In this document: in pieces, positions 8,651-16,859 of the stretch
How positions within the stretch are numbered: the stretch's first letter is position 1
How the letters are laid out: every line of letters begins with the position of its first letter
NCBI GenBank assembly: GCA_900541875.1
Contig: UQLF01000002.1
Span: 62,001 to 126,000, forward strand
Length of the DNA stretch: 64,000 nt
Source of the DNA: an uncultured Collinsella sp.
GTDB taxonomy: Bacteria; Actinomycetota; Coriobacteriia; Coriobacteriales; Coriobacteriaceae
Direction: 5' to 3'
Translations under genes and position numbers: made by a program
Notes under the pieces: generated by a model
The model's database searches: none
Seen by the model: only the letters and a program-made list of their open reading frames with translations
Told to the model about the DNA's origin: nothing

Positions 8651-9517
8651 ATGGCATCGCGGTATCAGATTGTTTGTATGGTGGTCGACTGCGGCAGCCT
8701 TAAAGGCGCGGCGGACGAACTGGGCTATACGCAAAGCGCGGTGAGCCAGGCCGTCAAGGCACTCGAGCGCGAGCTGGGTACCACGCTTATCGAGCGCGGT
8801 AAGCAGGGCGTTTCGCTTACGCGCGACGGTAAACAATATCTGCCGTATCTGCGACAGATCGTAACTGCCGAGGCTGAGCTCGAGGGCAAGCGCCAGGAGC
8901 TGCTGGGGCTTTCGTCGACCGATATTCGCATCGCGACGTTTACCAACGTGAGTCGAACCGTGTTACCGCGCGTGATCCGCGACTTTGGGGCGCTGCACCC
9001 GGGCGTACGCTTTACCCTTAAGCAGGGCGACTACACGCGCAACGCCCAATGGGTGCACGACGGCGTAGTGGATTTTTGCTTTACGGCACGCGGGTTTACC
9101 GCTGGCCTCGAGAAGCGCGTGGTCTATCACGACGAGTTGGTGGCACTGTTGCCTGTCGCGCATCCGCTAGCGGCAAAGGAAAAGGTGACGCTCGCCGACC
9201 TGGCTTTCGAGCCGTTTGTGCTTCTGGATGAGGGCGAACAGAGCCTGGTGCTCGATGCATTCGCGGCGCATGGCCTGTCGCCGCACGTGACGAGCGAGGT
9301 CACCGACGACTACACCATCATGGCGATGGTGGAGGAGGGCCTAGGCGTGAGTATGCTCTACCGTCGTACTGTGGAGGGCATGCGTGCCGATATTCGCGTA
9401 CGTCCCATCGTGCACGCCCCCTCGCGCGACGTAGTGGCGGCCTGGCGCAGCTGGGACACCATGCCCATCGCCACGAGGCGCTTTATCGACTATATGAGCT
9501 CGCATATTGTCAATTAA
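8651..9517 (+). CDS. LysR family transcriptional regulator
   Basis: Regulator of 288 residues: N-terminal winged helix (GSLKGAADELGYTQSAVSQAVKALERELG) and a C-terminal periplasmic-binding-type effector domain from about residue 90. The HTH gives a clear LysR signature. ATG 8651 follows TGGAGGCG. The adjacent divergent EamA transporter is the likely target, because LysR genes commonly control the gene they diverge from. It closely resembles the LysR at 43308 in both architecture and context (each diverges from an EamA gene), so the two pairs may be paralogous modules. Confidence 0.92.
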   Translation: MASRYQIVCMVVDCGSLKGAADELGYTQSAVSQAVKALERELGTTLIERGKQGVSLTRDGKQYLPYLRQIVTAEAELEGKRQELLGLSSTDIRIATFTNVSRTVLPRVIRDFGALHPGVRFTLKQGDYTRNAQWVHDGVVDFCFTARGFTAGLEKRVVYHDELVALLPVAHPLAAKEKVTLADLAFEPFVLLDEGEQSLVLDAFAAHGLSPHVTSEVTDDYTIMAMVEEGLGVSMLYRRTVEGMRADIRVRPIVHAPSRDVVAAWRSWDTMPIATRRFIDYMSSHIVN

Positions 9518-9544
9518 TGACTGGCGCGGCGTTGAGTGCGGTGT

Positions 9545-10927
9545 TTAGCGGGCTGTCGCTTTGGCTTGGGTGACACGATAGGTGCGTGCCGGGTGGCAGA
9601 GTAGCACCGCCACGACCATAAAGAACGCCGTGGTGCCCAGGCTGATGGGGTAGACCATCATGATGTTCGCAAAGGTGCGGAAGTGCGGGAACACGCAGAA
9701 CACCCAATAGAAGCGGATGCCGCAGACGCAGATCATGGTGATGAGGGCGGGCGTGAGCGAGATACCAAAGCCGCGCAGGTAGCCGGACATGTTTTCGTAG
9801 AACATGCTAAAGGCGTACGCCGGGAAGATCGAACACACGCGGATATAGCCGATCGAGACGATGTTGGGATCGCTGTTGAACAGCGACAAGATCTCGCGCC
9901 CCAGGCCGACAATAACGATAATTGTGGTGAGCGCGACGATACCGCCTTCGACCAGGCAGACCTTGAGCGTCTTGGTGCAGCGGTCGATCTGGCGGGCACC
10001 GTGGTTTTGTCCCACAAAGGTGGTGCAAGCCTGGCTAAAGCTGTTGAGCAGGTTGTAGCATACGTACTCCAAGCTCATAGCGGCGCTCGATGCCGCCATG
10101 ACCTCGGTGCCCAGACTGTTGATGGCAGACTGGATGATGATGTTGGCGACGGCAAAGACGGCGCTTTGGATGCCGGCGGGCAGGCCGATCTTGACGATAC
10201 GCTTGAGGGCGACGGGATCGATAGCCAAGTCGCGCGGGGTGACGCGGACAACGGAGTCGGTCTTGAGCAGGCGGATAAAGAGCGTGGCGGCGCTGACGGT
10301 GTAGGCGATGGCGGTGGCGATGGCGACGCCCGCGACACCCCAGTGGAGCACAGGGACAAAGATGAGATCCAGGCCAATGTTGAGGACGGTGGACACGGCA
10401 AGCGCCTGCAGCGGCATGCGAGTGATGCCGACGGAGCGGAAGATCGCGGCCTCAAAGTTGTAAAGCAAGATCGAGGGCATGCTCAGCAAAAAGACGCGCA
10501 GGTAGAGCGAAGCGAGTGGCATGGTTTCGGAGGGAACGTTGAGGGCGGCGAGCATGGGCTCGGCAAAGATCTCGCCCAGCGCGATGACGACAAAGCCCAC
10601 GAGTGCCATTAAAATCGAGGTATGGACGGCGCGTTTGACCATGTTTTGGTCGTTGCGGCCGATAGCGTTGGCGATGACCACGTTGGAGCCAAGCGACATG
10701 CCAATAAACAGGTTGAGCATAAGGCTGGTAAGCGGAACATTGGAGCCGACCGCCGCCATGGCGAGGGTTCCCTGGTCGCCCGAGAAGTTGCCGATGATGA
10801 CCGTGGCAATAAGGTTCGACAGCTGCTCCAGGATGCTCGTGGCGGCCACGGGGAAGGCGAACAGGGGAATATTGCGCCACAGCGAGCCGGTGGTCATGTC
10901 AATGTGCTTAGATACGGTATCAGCCAT
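9545..10927 (-). CDS. MATE family efflux transporter
   Basis: Multidrug and toxin extrusion protein of 460 residues with twelve predicted membrane segments in two six-helix bundles. N-terminal features include GSLWRNIPLFAFPVAATSIL and an FSGDQGTLAMAAVGSN loop, the second half begins near LKRIVKIGLPAGIQSAVFAV. MATE proteins export cationic compounds using Na+ or H+ gradients; the substrate cannot be read. ATG 10927 has only a weak purine-rich site ahead. It faces the LysR gene with a 27-base gap and no evident terminator. Confidence 0.92.
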   Translation of the reverse strand: MADTVSKHIDMTTGSLWRNIPLFAFPVAATSILEQLSNLIATVIIGNFSGDQGTLAMAAVGSNVPLTSLMLNLFIGMSLGSNVVIANAIGRNDQNMVKRAVHTSILMALVGFVVIALGEIFAEPMLAALNVPSETMPLASLYLRVFLLSMPSILLYNFEAAIFRSVGITRMPLQALAVSTVLNIGLDLIFVPVLHWGVAGVAIATAIAYTVSAATLFIRLLKTDSVVRVTPRDLAIDPVALKRIVKIGLPAGIQSAVFAVANIIIQSAINSLGTEVMAASSAAMSLEYVCYNLLNSFSQACTTFVGQNHGARQIDRCTKTLKVCLVEGGIVALTTIIVIVGLGREILSLFNSDPNIVSIGYIRVCSIFPAYAFSMFYENMSGYLRGFGISLTPALITMICVCGIRFYWVFCVFPHFRTFANIMMVYPISLGTTAFFMVVAVLLCHPARTYRVTQAKATAR

Positions 10928-10991
10928 ACGCTCTCAATCTCTAATATGCTCTTTCGTGCTTATTTGCGCAGACGATGATACTCCTAATCGA

Positions 10992-11049
10992 CTAGTCATT
11001 GGGGACGTTCTTAAACGACTAGTCATTCAAGAACGTCCCCAATGACTAG
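10992..11049. repeat. Palindromic repeat, CTAGTCATTGGGGACG family
   Basis: A 58-bp element with perfect 21-bp arms: it begins CTAGTCATTGGGGACGTTCT and ends with the exact reverse complement; the 16-bp centre again contains ACTAGTCATT. A second member lies at 55531-55586. It sits between the start of the MATE gene and the start of the RlmA-like gene. Palindromes with a GGGAC core at this size resemble REP elements mobilised by Y1 (RAYT) transposases; no such transposase is present in the window. Confidence 0.85.
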
Positions 11050-11105
11050 GTGGGGAAGGCGTGCGACAATGGTGTGCGTTGTGTTGTTCGCGCTAAGGAG
11101 TTGCC

Positions 11106-11921
11106 ATGTTGTTGTGTCCCGTTTGCCATGAGCCGTTGGTGGACAATGAGCGCGGTGCTGCATGCGCGAGCGGACACCGGTTTGACCGTGCGCGCGAGGG
11201 CTATCTATATCTGCTGCGCTCGTCCAAGAGCGGCGACTCCATGGGCGATCCCAAGTCGCAGGCACGCAGCCGTCGTGACTTTCTGAACCGTGGATACTAC
11301 GCACCGTTGCGCGATGCGATGGTCGAGCTGGTGCGCAAGCAGGTGTCTGGGCGTGCTGCGTCTACGAGCGGCCCCATGACGCTGCTCGATATTTGCTGCG
11401 GCGAGGGCTATTACACGAGTGCCATGGGCGCGGTGCCGGGCGTGGACGCTTACGGGTTCGACTTGGGCAAAGAGATGGTGCGCCTGGCCGCCAAGCGCGG
11501 CGATGCGACCTATTTTGTGGCCAACATGAAGGATATCCCCGTGGCCGATGGCGCCTTCGATATAGTGACCGAGCTCTTTGCTTCCTTTAACGAGCGCGAG
11601 TTTGCCCGCGTGCTGGCGCCGGAGGGTTCGCTCTACACCGTGGTGCCGGGTGCTCGTCACCTCTTTGGGCTCAAGGAGGTACTCTACGACACGCCGTACC
11701 TTAACGATGAGAAGCTGCCGAAGACCATCGAGCTCGAGTTGGTCGGAACGCAGCGGGTGTCTGCGAATATTACGCTTCAGACCCAGGCCGACATCGAGGC
11801 GGTGTTCCAGATGACGCCGTACTACTACCGCACGCGCCCCGCCGACAAAGAGCGCCTGGCAAACCTCGATACCCTTCAGACTGACATCGACTTCATCATC
11901 GCCGAGTACCGCCACAGCTAA
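11106..11921 (+). CDS. rlmA: RlmA-like 23S rRNA methyltransferase
   Basis: SAM-dependent methyltransferase of 271 residues with a small N-terminal zinc motif (CPVCHEPL near residue 4 and CASGHRFD near 20) followed by FDRAREGYLYLL. This start is the hallmark of the RlmA/RrmA family, which methylates N1 of a guanine in helix 35 of 23S rRNA (position 745 or 748 by subtype). The Rossmann motif is LLDICCGEGYYTSA, with FDLGKEMVRLAAKR as the acidic loop. ATG 11106 follows AAGGAG. In some relatives this modification affects macrolide or tylosin susceptibility; the subtype cannot be decided here. Confidence 0.85.
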   Translation: MLLCPVCHEPLVDNERGAACASGHRFDRAREGYLYLLRSSKSGDSMGDPKSQARSRRDFLNRGYYAPLRDAMVELVRKQVSGRAASTSGPMTLLDICCGEGYYTSAMGAVPGVDAYGFDLGKEMVRLAAKRGDATYFVANMKDIPVADGAFDIVTELFASFNEREFARVLAPEGSLYTVVPGARHLFGLKEVLYDTPYLNDEKLPKTIELELVGTQRVSANITLQTQADIEAVFQMTPYYYRTRPADKERLANLDTLQTDIDFIIAEYRHS

Positions 11922-11923
11922 CA

Positions 11924-11979
11924 ACCTGCCAAAAAGGGACAGGTTTATTTTGGTAGGTTTTATCTGGGCAAACGTAAAG
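11924..11979. repeat. Solo copy of the ACCTGCCAAAAAGGGACAGG repeat
   Basis: It starts two bases after the RlmA-like stop codon with ACCTGCCAAAAAGGGACAGG and continues through TTTATTTTGGTAGGT to CTGGGCAAACGTAAAG. The same order of blocks, with a few base changes, is found on the minus strand of the right half of the 31223-31323 element. This copy is single, whereas that locus holds an inverted pair. Homology over about 55 bp defines the unit. Confidence 0.8.
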
Positions 11980-12013
11980 GGCCGACCGCGGAGATGCGCG
12001 ATCGGCCCTTTTT
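11976..12013. terminator. Intrinsic terminator (bidirectional)
   Basis: AAAGGGCCGA and TCGGCCCTTTTT form a strong GC stem with internal symmetry (CCGCG/CGCG) and a T-run. It lies between the convergent RlmA-like gene and the membrane protein gene. Confidence 0.8.
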
Positions 12014-12049
12014 AGTTGCTTGGCTGCAGAGGTTATGAGAAGCGAGCGC

Positions 12050-12451
12050 TTATAGGCGGTCCTTGTTCTCGGCCTTAACGGCGTGTGCCTGCTGAACAAA
12101 GAACAGGTCGTACACCACGATGACAAAGGCGCCAAAGTTGATGGCGTCGCCGCCAAACGCGGGAAGCGTGAGCACCGCTTGGGCAAGCGTGGCGACCGCG
12201 GCAACAATACCGAGCTTAAACGCGCCGTCCACCTGCGAAGGCTTGTTGGCGCCCTTGATACCGGCGACGCCTGCGGCAAGGTCGACGAGACCCTTGGCGA
12301 TAAGCACGACCGCTGCGAGCGTGGCGTACGAACCGTACGTGGAATCGAGACCGCCCGTGGCGATACCGACGCCGGCGGTGACGAGGCTGGCGATGCCCAA
12401 AACAAAGTAGATGAGAGCAAGGATTTTGAGAGTCTTGCGAGTGAAGCTCAT
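12050..12451 (-). CDS. Small four-segment membrane protein, function unknown
   Basis: Predicted protein of 133 residues with four hydrophobic segments: LKILALIYFVLGIASLVTAG, YATLAAVVLIAKGLVDLAAG, LGIVAAVATLAQAVLTLPAF and NFGAFVIVVYDLFFVQQ. A longer frame begins at 12520, but ATG 12451 (MSFTRKTL) has AAAGGA six bases ahead and puts a basic N-terminus directly before the first helix. I do not recognise the family. It is a single gene between two terminators or promoters; the high Ala/Val/Gly content suggests a compact helical bundle. Confidence 0.75.
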   Translation of the reverse strand: MSFTRKTLKILALIYFVLGIASLVTAGVGIATGGLDSTYGSYATLAAVVLIAKGLVDLAAGVAGIKGANKPSQVDGAFKLGIVAAVATLAQAVLTLPAFGGDAINFGAFVIVVYDLFFVQQAHAVKAENKDRL

Positions 12452-12684
12452 GGCGGGTCCTTTCGATACGAGTACGCCAACTTGGCGCACCCAATGTACT
12501 GCACATATGGTGAAGCACATTGTAGTTCAACGCGGCGATGCATGCGTTTGAAAGCGCTTTGAGCCCGCGCGGCCAAACCCAACCTTTCAAAAAGGAAAGC
12601 TGGACGTAAGCCAAATCGATGGCAGCTCATGTGCGGCGCTGAGATGATGAGGCCGTAACAAGGAGTTGGTCTCAAGGAGGAGCC

Positions 12685-12828
12685 ATGATGTACGGAGCAG
12701 GGCAAGTGCGTGAGCCGCGGTCGTTGGGAAGGCGCATGGGTGATTCTGTGATCTCTGCCGTGTGCACGGGATTGATGGCGGTGCTTTGCATTGGGATGCT
12801 GTGGGCCATGTCGCATGTGGGACAATAG
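12685..12828 (+). CDS. Small 47-residue single-span membrane protein
   Basis: Short frame with an excellent ribosome binding site (CAAGGAGG, four bases before ATG). It begins MMYGAGQVREPRSLGRRMG, basic and polar, then has one strongly hydrophobic helix, SVISAVCTGLMAVLCIGM followed by LWAM, ending SHVGQ. The predicted topology is a single transmembrane segment with the arginine-rich side inside. It lies alone 63 bases before rsmJ. Function unknown; small proteins of this plan often bind a larger membrane complex. Support comes from the ribosome binding site and the clean helix, not from homology. Confidence 0.6.
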   Translation: MMYGAGQVREPRSLGRRMGDSVISAVCTGLMAVLCIGMLWAMSHVGQ

Positions 12829-12891
12829 CGGACGGTTGGGTGCCGACATAAACGGCACTCACGTATTCGTTTTGCTTGTTAAGGAGTACCC

Positions 12892-13596
12892 ATGGGCGTC
12901 GTCGATCCTTTTTCTGTTGCTCGGGCCGCGGGGCTTGAGCTGACCGGGAAGTCCGAGGGACTCACGCTCACCGACGGTACGATGGAGCTGCGTGCCGATT
13001 TTGGCCGCATGCTTCCACGGCTCAAGCAGGGCCGTCTGCAGCAAGAGCTGCTGGTAAAGGCTGCGCGCGTAAAAGGTATCGAGCGCCCATGGGCGATTGA
13101 TGCCACGGCAGGCTTTGGCGAGGATTCGCTGCTGCTGGCGGCCGCGGGCTTTACCGTCGATCTGTATGAGCAGGATTGCGTGATCGCGGCGCTCCTCAAG
13201 GATGCCTTGGATCGCGCGGCAGATGATCCGGCGCTTGCGACAGCCGTGGCGCGCATGCGCTTACATGCGGGCGAGGACAGTATTGCCGGCCTTCGCCATA
13301 CAGCTGAGCTGATCGGGCAGGGCGAGCTCACCGCTCCCGACGTGGTGTATCTGGACCCCATGTTTCCCGGGCGCACCAAGAGCGCGGCGGTGAAAAAGAA
13401 GTTCCAACTTTTGCATCATTTGGAACAGCCGTGCGCCGATGAGGAGACGCTGGTCGAAGCTGCGCTTGCGGTGCACCCGCGCAAGTTGGTTATCAAGCGG
13501 CCGGTGAAGGGGCCACTGCTTGCCGGTGTTAAGCCGAGCTATCAACTTGCGGGCAAGGCCGTTCGTTACGATGTTTTGGTGCCGCCGCGCCCGTAG
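12892..13596 (+). CDS. rsmJ: RsmJ-like 16S rRNA (guanine-1516-N2) methyltransferase
   Basis: Methyltransferase of 234 residues. The core motifs match RsmJ in order: DATAGFGEDSLLLAAAGF (SAM-binding motif I), VDLYEQDCVIAALLKDAL (motif II), the catalytic-site strand VVYLDPMFPGRTKSA followed by VKKKFQ, and late VIKRPVKGPLLAG. RsmJ adds a methyl group to the exocyclic amine of G1516 of 16S rRNA. ATG 12892 follows AAGGAGTACCC. The C-terminus VRYDVLVPPRP corresponds to the family's RFD(I/V)Y end. Length is normal. Confidence 0.9.
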   Translation: MGVVDPFSVARAAGLELTGKSEGLTLTDGTMELRADFGRMLPRLKQGRLQQELLVKAARVKGIERPWAIDATAGFGEDSLLLAAAGFTVDLYEQDCVIAALLKDALDRAADDPALATAVARMRLHAGEDSIAGLRHTAELIGQGELTAPDVVYLDPMFPGRTKSAAVKKKFQLLHHLEQPCADEETLVEAALAVHPRKLVIKRPVKGPLLAGVKPSYQLAGKAVRYDVLVPPRP

Positions 13597-13644
13597 CTTG
13601 CGTGCGATGGCTGGCGCTCCGTCAATGCCGTGCCGATGCGGTGC

Positions 13645-13941
13645 CTATTTCCAAGGGTGCGACGTCAGGTGCCATCCGCCGCAGTATTCGCATTTGTAGC
13701 AAGCCAAACCGCGCCGGCCGCGGTTTTCGCAGTCGGCCATAACGGCCTCGGCCTCGGCGCGCGTGTCGTAACGGTTTTTGCGTTCGCACGACTTGTAGCG
13801 CCAGGCTTCATCGCGCTCGGCGGTCAGGGCGTCGCGGCGCTCGTCTTCGCGCGCAAACAGGTCGCTCATATCGCCGCCCGTGGCAGCGCCCAAAAACTCG
13901 CTTTTGGCTTTTGACCAAGCGGCTCGCTTTTTGCTCCCCAT
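13645..13941 (-). CDS. Small zinc-ribbon-like protein
   Basis: Protein of 98 residues, very charged, ending in a cysteine-rich motif: SCERKNRYDTRAEAEAVMADC, then LACYKCEYCGGWHLTSHP. The CxxCxxCGGWHLT cluster, with a conserved Trp-His, looks like a zinc-binding knuckle; similar ends occur in small actinobacterial and phage proteins of unknown role. A TTG-started frame reaches 13962, but ATG 13941 (MGSKKRAAW) with GGAGAGGGG ahead is a better start. It is divergent from the GNAT gene across an inverted repeat. A nucleic-acid-related role would be a guess. Confidence 0.72.
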   Translation of the reverse strand: MGSKKRAAWSKAKSEFLGAATGGDMSDLFAREDERRDALTAERDEAWRYKSCERKNRYDTRAEAEAVMADCENRGRRGLACYKCEYCGGWHLTSHPWK

Positions 13942-13965
13942 CTGCTTCGTGCCCCTCTCCAAACG

Positions 13966-13997
13966 TTGGTATCATTGCTCAATCAAAGTGATACCAA
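13966..13997. promoter_or_regulatory. Inverted repeat in a divergent promoter
   Basis: TTGGTATCA and TGATACCAA, perfect 9-bp arms 14 bases apart, lie between the zinc-ribbon gene and the GNAT gene. The position suggests an operator acting on both promoters. The GGTAT core resembles the repeats at 16798-16825. Confidence 0.5.
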
Positions 13998-14015
13998 TAA
14001 ACGTGAGGTCGCCGC

Positions 14016-14507
14016 GTGATGATCAGAAAAACCCTCGATACCGACATTCCCGCTGTCATGGCTATCTATGACACGGCCCGCGCCTTTATGCGCGCGCATG
14101 GCAACGCCACGCAGTGGCCCGAGGGCACGCCTTCGGCCGAGCAGCTGGCTGCCGATATTGCCGCCGGTGGCAGCTATGTGTGCGAAGTCGACGGTCGCGT
14201 GGTGGCGACGTTTGCCTTTTTGCCGGGTCCGGACGAGTGCTATGACGTAATTGAGGACGGGCAATGGCGCAGCGATACTCCGTACGCCGTGTTGCACCGT
14301 GTGGCATCCGACGGCACCGTGCACGGTATCGCGGCTGCGATGTTCGCCTTTGCCAAAGAGCGTGCCGACCACCTGCGCATCGATACGCACCAGGACAATC
14401 TACCCATGCAGGGTGCGAGCATCAAGGCGGGGTTTGAACGCGCCGGCGTCGTGTATGTGTCGGACGGCACTCCGCGCGTTGCCTTCGATTGGCTACGTGA
14501 GGCATAA
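14016..14507 (+). CDS. GNAT family N-acetyltransferase
   Basis: Acetyltransferase of 163 residues. The N-terminus MIRKTLDTDIPAVMAIYDTAR is the first strand and helix of GNAT proteins, the middle has VCEVDGRVVATFAFLPGPDE (beta4-beta5), then FAKERADHLRIDTHQDNLPMQ and AGFERAGVVYV, the typical acetyl-CoA-side helix and final strands. The acceptor is unknown. GTG 14016 and ATG 14019 are adjacent possible starts; GAGG lies 6-9 bases ahead. A strong terminator follows. Confidence 0.88.
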   Translation: MMIRKTLDTDIPAVMAIYDTARAFMRAHGNATQWPEGTPSAEQLAADIAAGGSYVCEVDGRVVATFAFLPGPDECYDVIEDGQWRSDTPYAVLHRVASDGTVHGIAAAMFAFAKERADHLRIDTHQDNLPMQGASIKAGFERAGVVYVSDGTPRVAFDWLREA

Positions 14508-14543
14508 GAGCGGAGACGCGTATTAACAATTCGCGCGAACGGA

Positions 14544-14568
14544 AATGGCCCCGAGCGGGGCCATTTTT
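14544..14568 (+). terminator. Intrinsic terminator after the GNAT gene
   Basis: AATGGCCCC and GGGGCCATT form a tight stem with loop GAGC, or fewer bases, followed by TTTGG. Confidence 0.88.
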
Positions 14569-14762
14569 GGTTGCTGTGCTGTTTTGAAAGCCGGCTTTCG
14601 CAAGGCGCGAACTTACGAAAATCGCCGCGCGGCAACGCGGGGCGATGAGCTCGGTCGGGGGATAGGGCTCGCTTCGCCCGCCGGCCCGTAAATTGTATCA
14701 TCCAGTGTGGGACGAGGATGCCCGTTGCCGCGCGGCGATGGGCTTGTAATAAGAGGAGGGCC

Positions 14763-16766
14763 ATGTCGAAGCAAGCGGTCGTTGGAATCTTGGCGCATGT
14801 CGATGCCGGTAAGACCACGCTGGCCGAGGCCATGCTGTTCAACGCGGGTCGCATTCGCAAACGCGGCCGCGTGGACGATGGCGATTCGCATCTGGACACT
14901 AACGCGATCGAGCGTGAGCGCGGCATTACGATCTTCTCGTCGCAGGCCGTGCTCGACCACGGCGATACCCGCGTCATGCTTGTGGATGCGCCCGGCCACG
15001 TCGATTTTTCGGCCGAGGCGGAGCGCACACTGCGCGCGCTCGACTATGCGATTTTGGTTGTGAGCGCCAACGACGGCGTGCAGGGGCACACCGAAACCCT
15101 GTGGCGTCTGCTTGCGCGCTATGACATCCCGACGTTCATCTTCATCAACAAGATCGATTTGGAGAATCCCGGCCGCGATGTTTTGCTGGCACAACTCGGG
15201 CAGCGTCTTTCCGAGGGCTGCCTGGATGCCAACGAACTGCTGGTGGGCGGCGCCGTTCAGGAGGACGCTGCTGCGTTGGACGAAGCGGCGCTCGAGGAGT
15301 TTTTTGAAGCGGGTGAGCTTTCTGTCGCAACGCTGTCGCGCATGGTTGCCGAACGCAAGCTCTTTCCCTGCTTTGCCGGCTCGGCGCTCAAGGACCAAGG
15401 CGTGGACGAGCTGCTGGACGGCATATGCGCGCTGATGCGCGAACAGGTATGGTATCCAGAGTTTGCCGCGCGCGTCTATCGTGTCAGCCGCGGGGATCGC
15501 GGCGAGCGCTTGGCTTGGGTTAAAGTGACCGGCGGCACGCTGCATGCCAAGCAGATGATTGACGCACGTTCCAGTGTCGAGGCATGGGAGCAGAAGGTCG
15601 ATCAGGTACGCATCTATAACGGCGAGAAGTATGAGCTTGCCCAAGAAGTTGCTGCTGGCGGTATTTGCGCCGTGACGGGTCTTGCGCACGTTCGCCCGGG
15701 GGACGCCTTGGGCGCGGAGCCCGCGGGCGATGCGCCCGTCATTGCGCCAGTTCTCACCTATACGGTGCTTCCGGGCGAACACGACGTCCATACGGTGTTC
15801 AAAGCATTGACTGAGTTGGCGGATGAAGATCCTATGCTCGGCGTAAGCTGGAATACGCATCTGGAGCAGATTCACCTGCAGCTGATGGGCGCCGTGCAAC
15901 TCGAGGTCGTGCAGCGGGTGTTGGCCGATCGCTTTGGCCTTTCGATTGCGTTTGAGCCCGGCGGCATCCTCTATAAGGAGACTATTTCGCAGCCGGTCGA
16001 GGGCGTGGGCCACTTTGAGCCACTGCGCCACTATGCCGAGGTGCATCTGCGTCTGGAGCCGTTGCCAGCGGGTTCGGGCGTGCAGTTTGGTACCGTGACC
16101 TCGACCGACGAGCTCGATCTTAACTGGCAACGTTTGGCACTCACCAACGCCATGGAGCGCGACCACCTGGGCGTGCTGACCGGCTCGCCCATCACCGATG
16201 TGCGCATTACGCTCACGGGCGGCCGCGCGCATGCCAAGCACACCGAGGGCGGCGACTTTCGCCAGGCCACGTACCGCGCGATTCGCCAGGGGCTCATGCA
16301 GGCGCGTGAGGCCGGCGCGGCGGTGCTGTTGGAGCCGTGGTATCGCTTTGAGCTCGAGGTGCCGGGGGAGTGCGTGGGCCGGGCGCTCTCGGATGCCACG
16401 CGCATGGGTGCCGAGTACGAGCCGCCGACGATGGCGGGCGACCGGGCGAAGCTTGTGGGTCGCGTACCGGCATCCGAGGTGCAGGACTACGCGCTGGAGG
16501 TGGCTGCCTACACGAGCGGTCGCGGACATCTGTACCTGGAGTTCGCCGGCTATGCGGCTTGCCATGATGCCGAGCGCGTCATCGAGACGGCCGCCTATGA
16601 GCCCGAGGCCGATCTGCCCAACACGCCCGATTCGGTCTTTTGCTCTCACGGCGCCGGTTACACGATCAAATGGTACGACGTGCCCGCCGTGGCGCACGTA
16701 AAGGTCGATCCCACCACCTTCCGCCCTTGGCGAGCGGCAGACGCAGAGTTTTTCGGCCACATGTGA
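14763..16766 (+). CDS. Tet(M)-like/EF-G-like translational GTPase
   Basis: GTPase of 667 residues with the domain order of ribosomal-protection proteins and EF-G: G1 AHVDAGKTTLAEAM, switch ERERGITIFSSQA, G3 DAPGHVDF, G4 NKID, then domain II (VKVTGGTLHA), domain III (PVLTYTVLPGEHDVHTVFKALTEL in part), and domain IV/V ending at a Tet-like CSHGAG tail. The spacing is closer to Tet(M)/Tet(W) than to housekeeping EF-G. Many gut Actinobacteria and Clostridia carry such chromosomal homologues with no proven resistance role, so I do not call it a tetracycline-resistance gene. ATG 14763 has AGAGGAGGG ahead. The last two codons (ATG TGA) are the first bases of a palindromic repeat. Confidence 0.85.
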   Translation: MSKQAVVGILAHVDAGKTTLAEAMLFNAGRIRKRGRVDDGDSHLDTNAIERERGITIFSSQAVLDHGDTRVMLVDAPGHVDFSAEAERTLRALDYAILVVSANDGVQGHTETLWRLLARYDIPTFIFINKIDLENPGRDVLLAQLGQRLSEGCLDANELLVGGAVQEDAAALDEAALEEFFEAGELSVATLSRMVAERKLFPCFAGSALKDQGVDELLDGICALMREQVWYPEFAARVYRVSRGDRGERLAWVKVTGGTLHAKQMIDARSSVEAWEQKVDQVRIYNGEKYELAQEVAAGGICAVTGLAHVRPGDALGAEPAGDAPVIAPVLTYTVLPGEHDVHTVFKALTELADEDPMLGVSWNTHLEQIHLQLMGAVQLEVVQRVLADRFGLSIAFEPGGILYKETISQPVEGVGHFEPLRHYAEVHLRLEPLPAGSGVQFGTVTSTDELDLNWQRLALTNAMERDHLGVLTGSPITDVRITLTGGRAHAKHTEGGDFRQATYRAIRQGLMQAREAGAAVLLEPWYRFELEVPGECVGRALSDATRMGAEYEPPTMAGDRAKLVGRVPASEVQDYALEVAAYTSGRGHLYLEFAGYAACHDAERVIETAAYEPEADLPNTPDSVFCSHGAGYTIKWYDVPAVAHVKVDPTTFRPWRAADAEFFGHM

Positions 16767-16791
16767 CAAAGGGATAGTTCCTTTGTTACAT
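16761..16791. repeat. ATGTGACAAAGGGA palindromic repeat overlapping a stop codon
   Basis: The palindrome runs from ATGTGACAAAGGGA to the near-reverse complement TTCCTTTGTTACAT. Its first six bases are the last Met codon and the TGA stop of the GTPase gene. The same family occurs at 20488-20520, where it closes trmL in the same way. It may also act as a transcription terminator, although the T-run is short. Confidence 0.8.
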
Positions 16792-16797
16792 GCTATT

Positions 16798-16825
16798 GGT
16801 ATAACTCGGTATAAGTTGGTATAAC
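16798..16825. promoter_or_regulatory. Three GGTATAA direct repeats at exact 10-bp period
   Basis: GGTATAAC, GGTATAAG and GGTATAAC start at 16798, 16808 and 16818, one helical turn apart. They lie 35 bases before the AAA ATPase start and cover its likely promoter. Repeats on one DNA face are typical of cooperative regulator binding; -10-like TATAA is part of each unit. Confidence 0.6.
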
Positions 16826-16859
16826 TATTACCAGGGTTTGCCAATCCGAGGAGGCCGAC

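Noticed and set aside
14763..16766. Calling this gene a tetracycline-resistance determinant
   Set aside because: Family membership alone does not show resistance, and the context is chromosomal.
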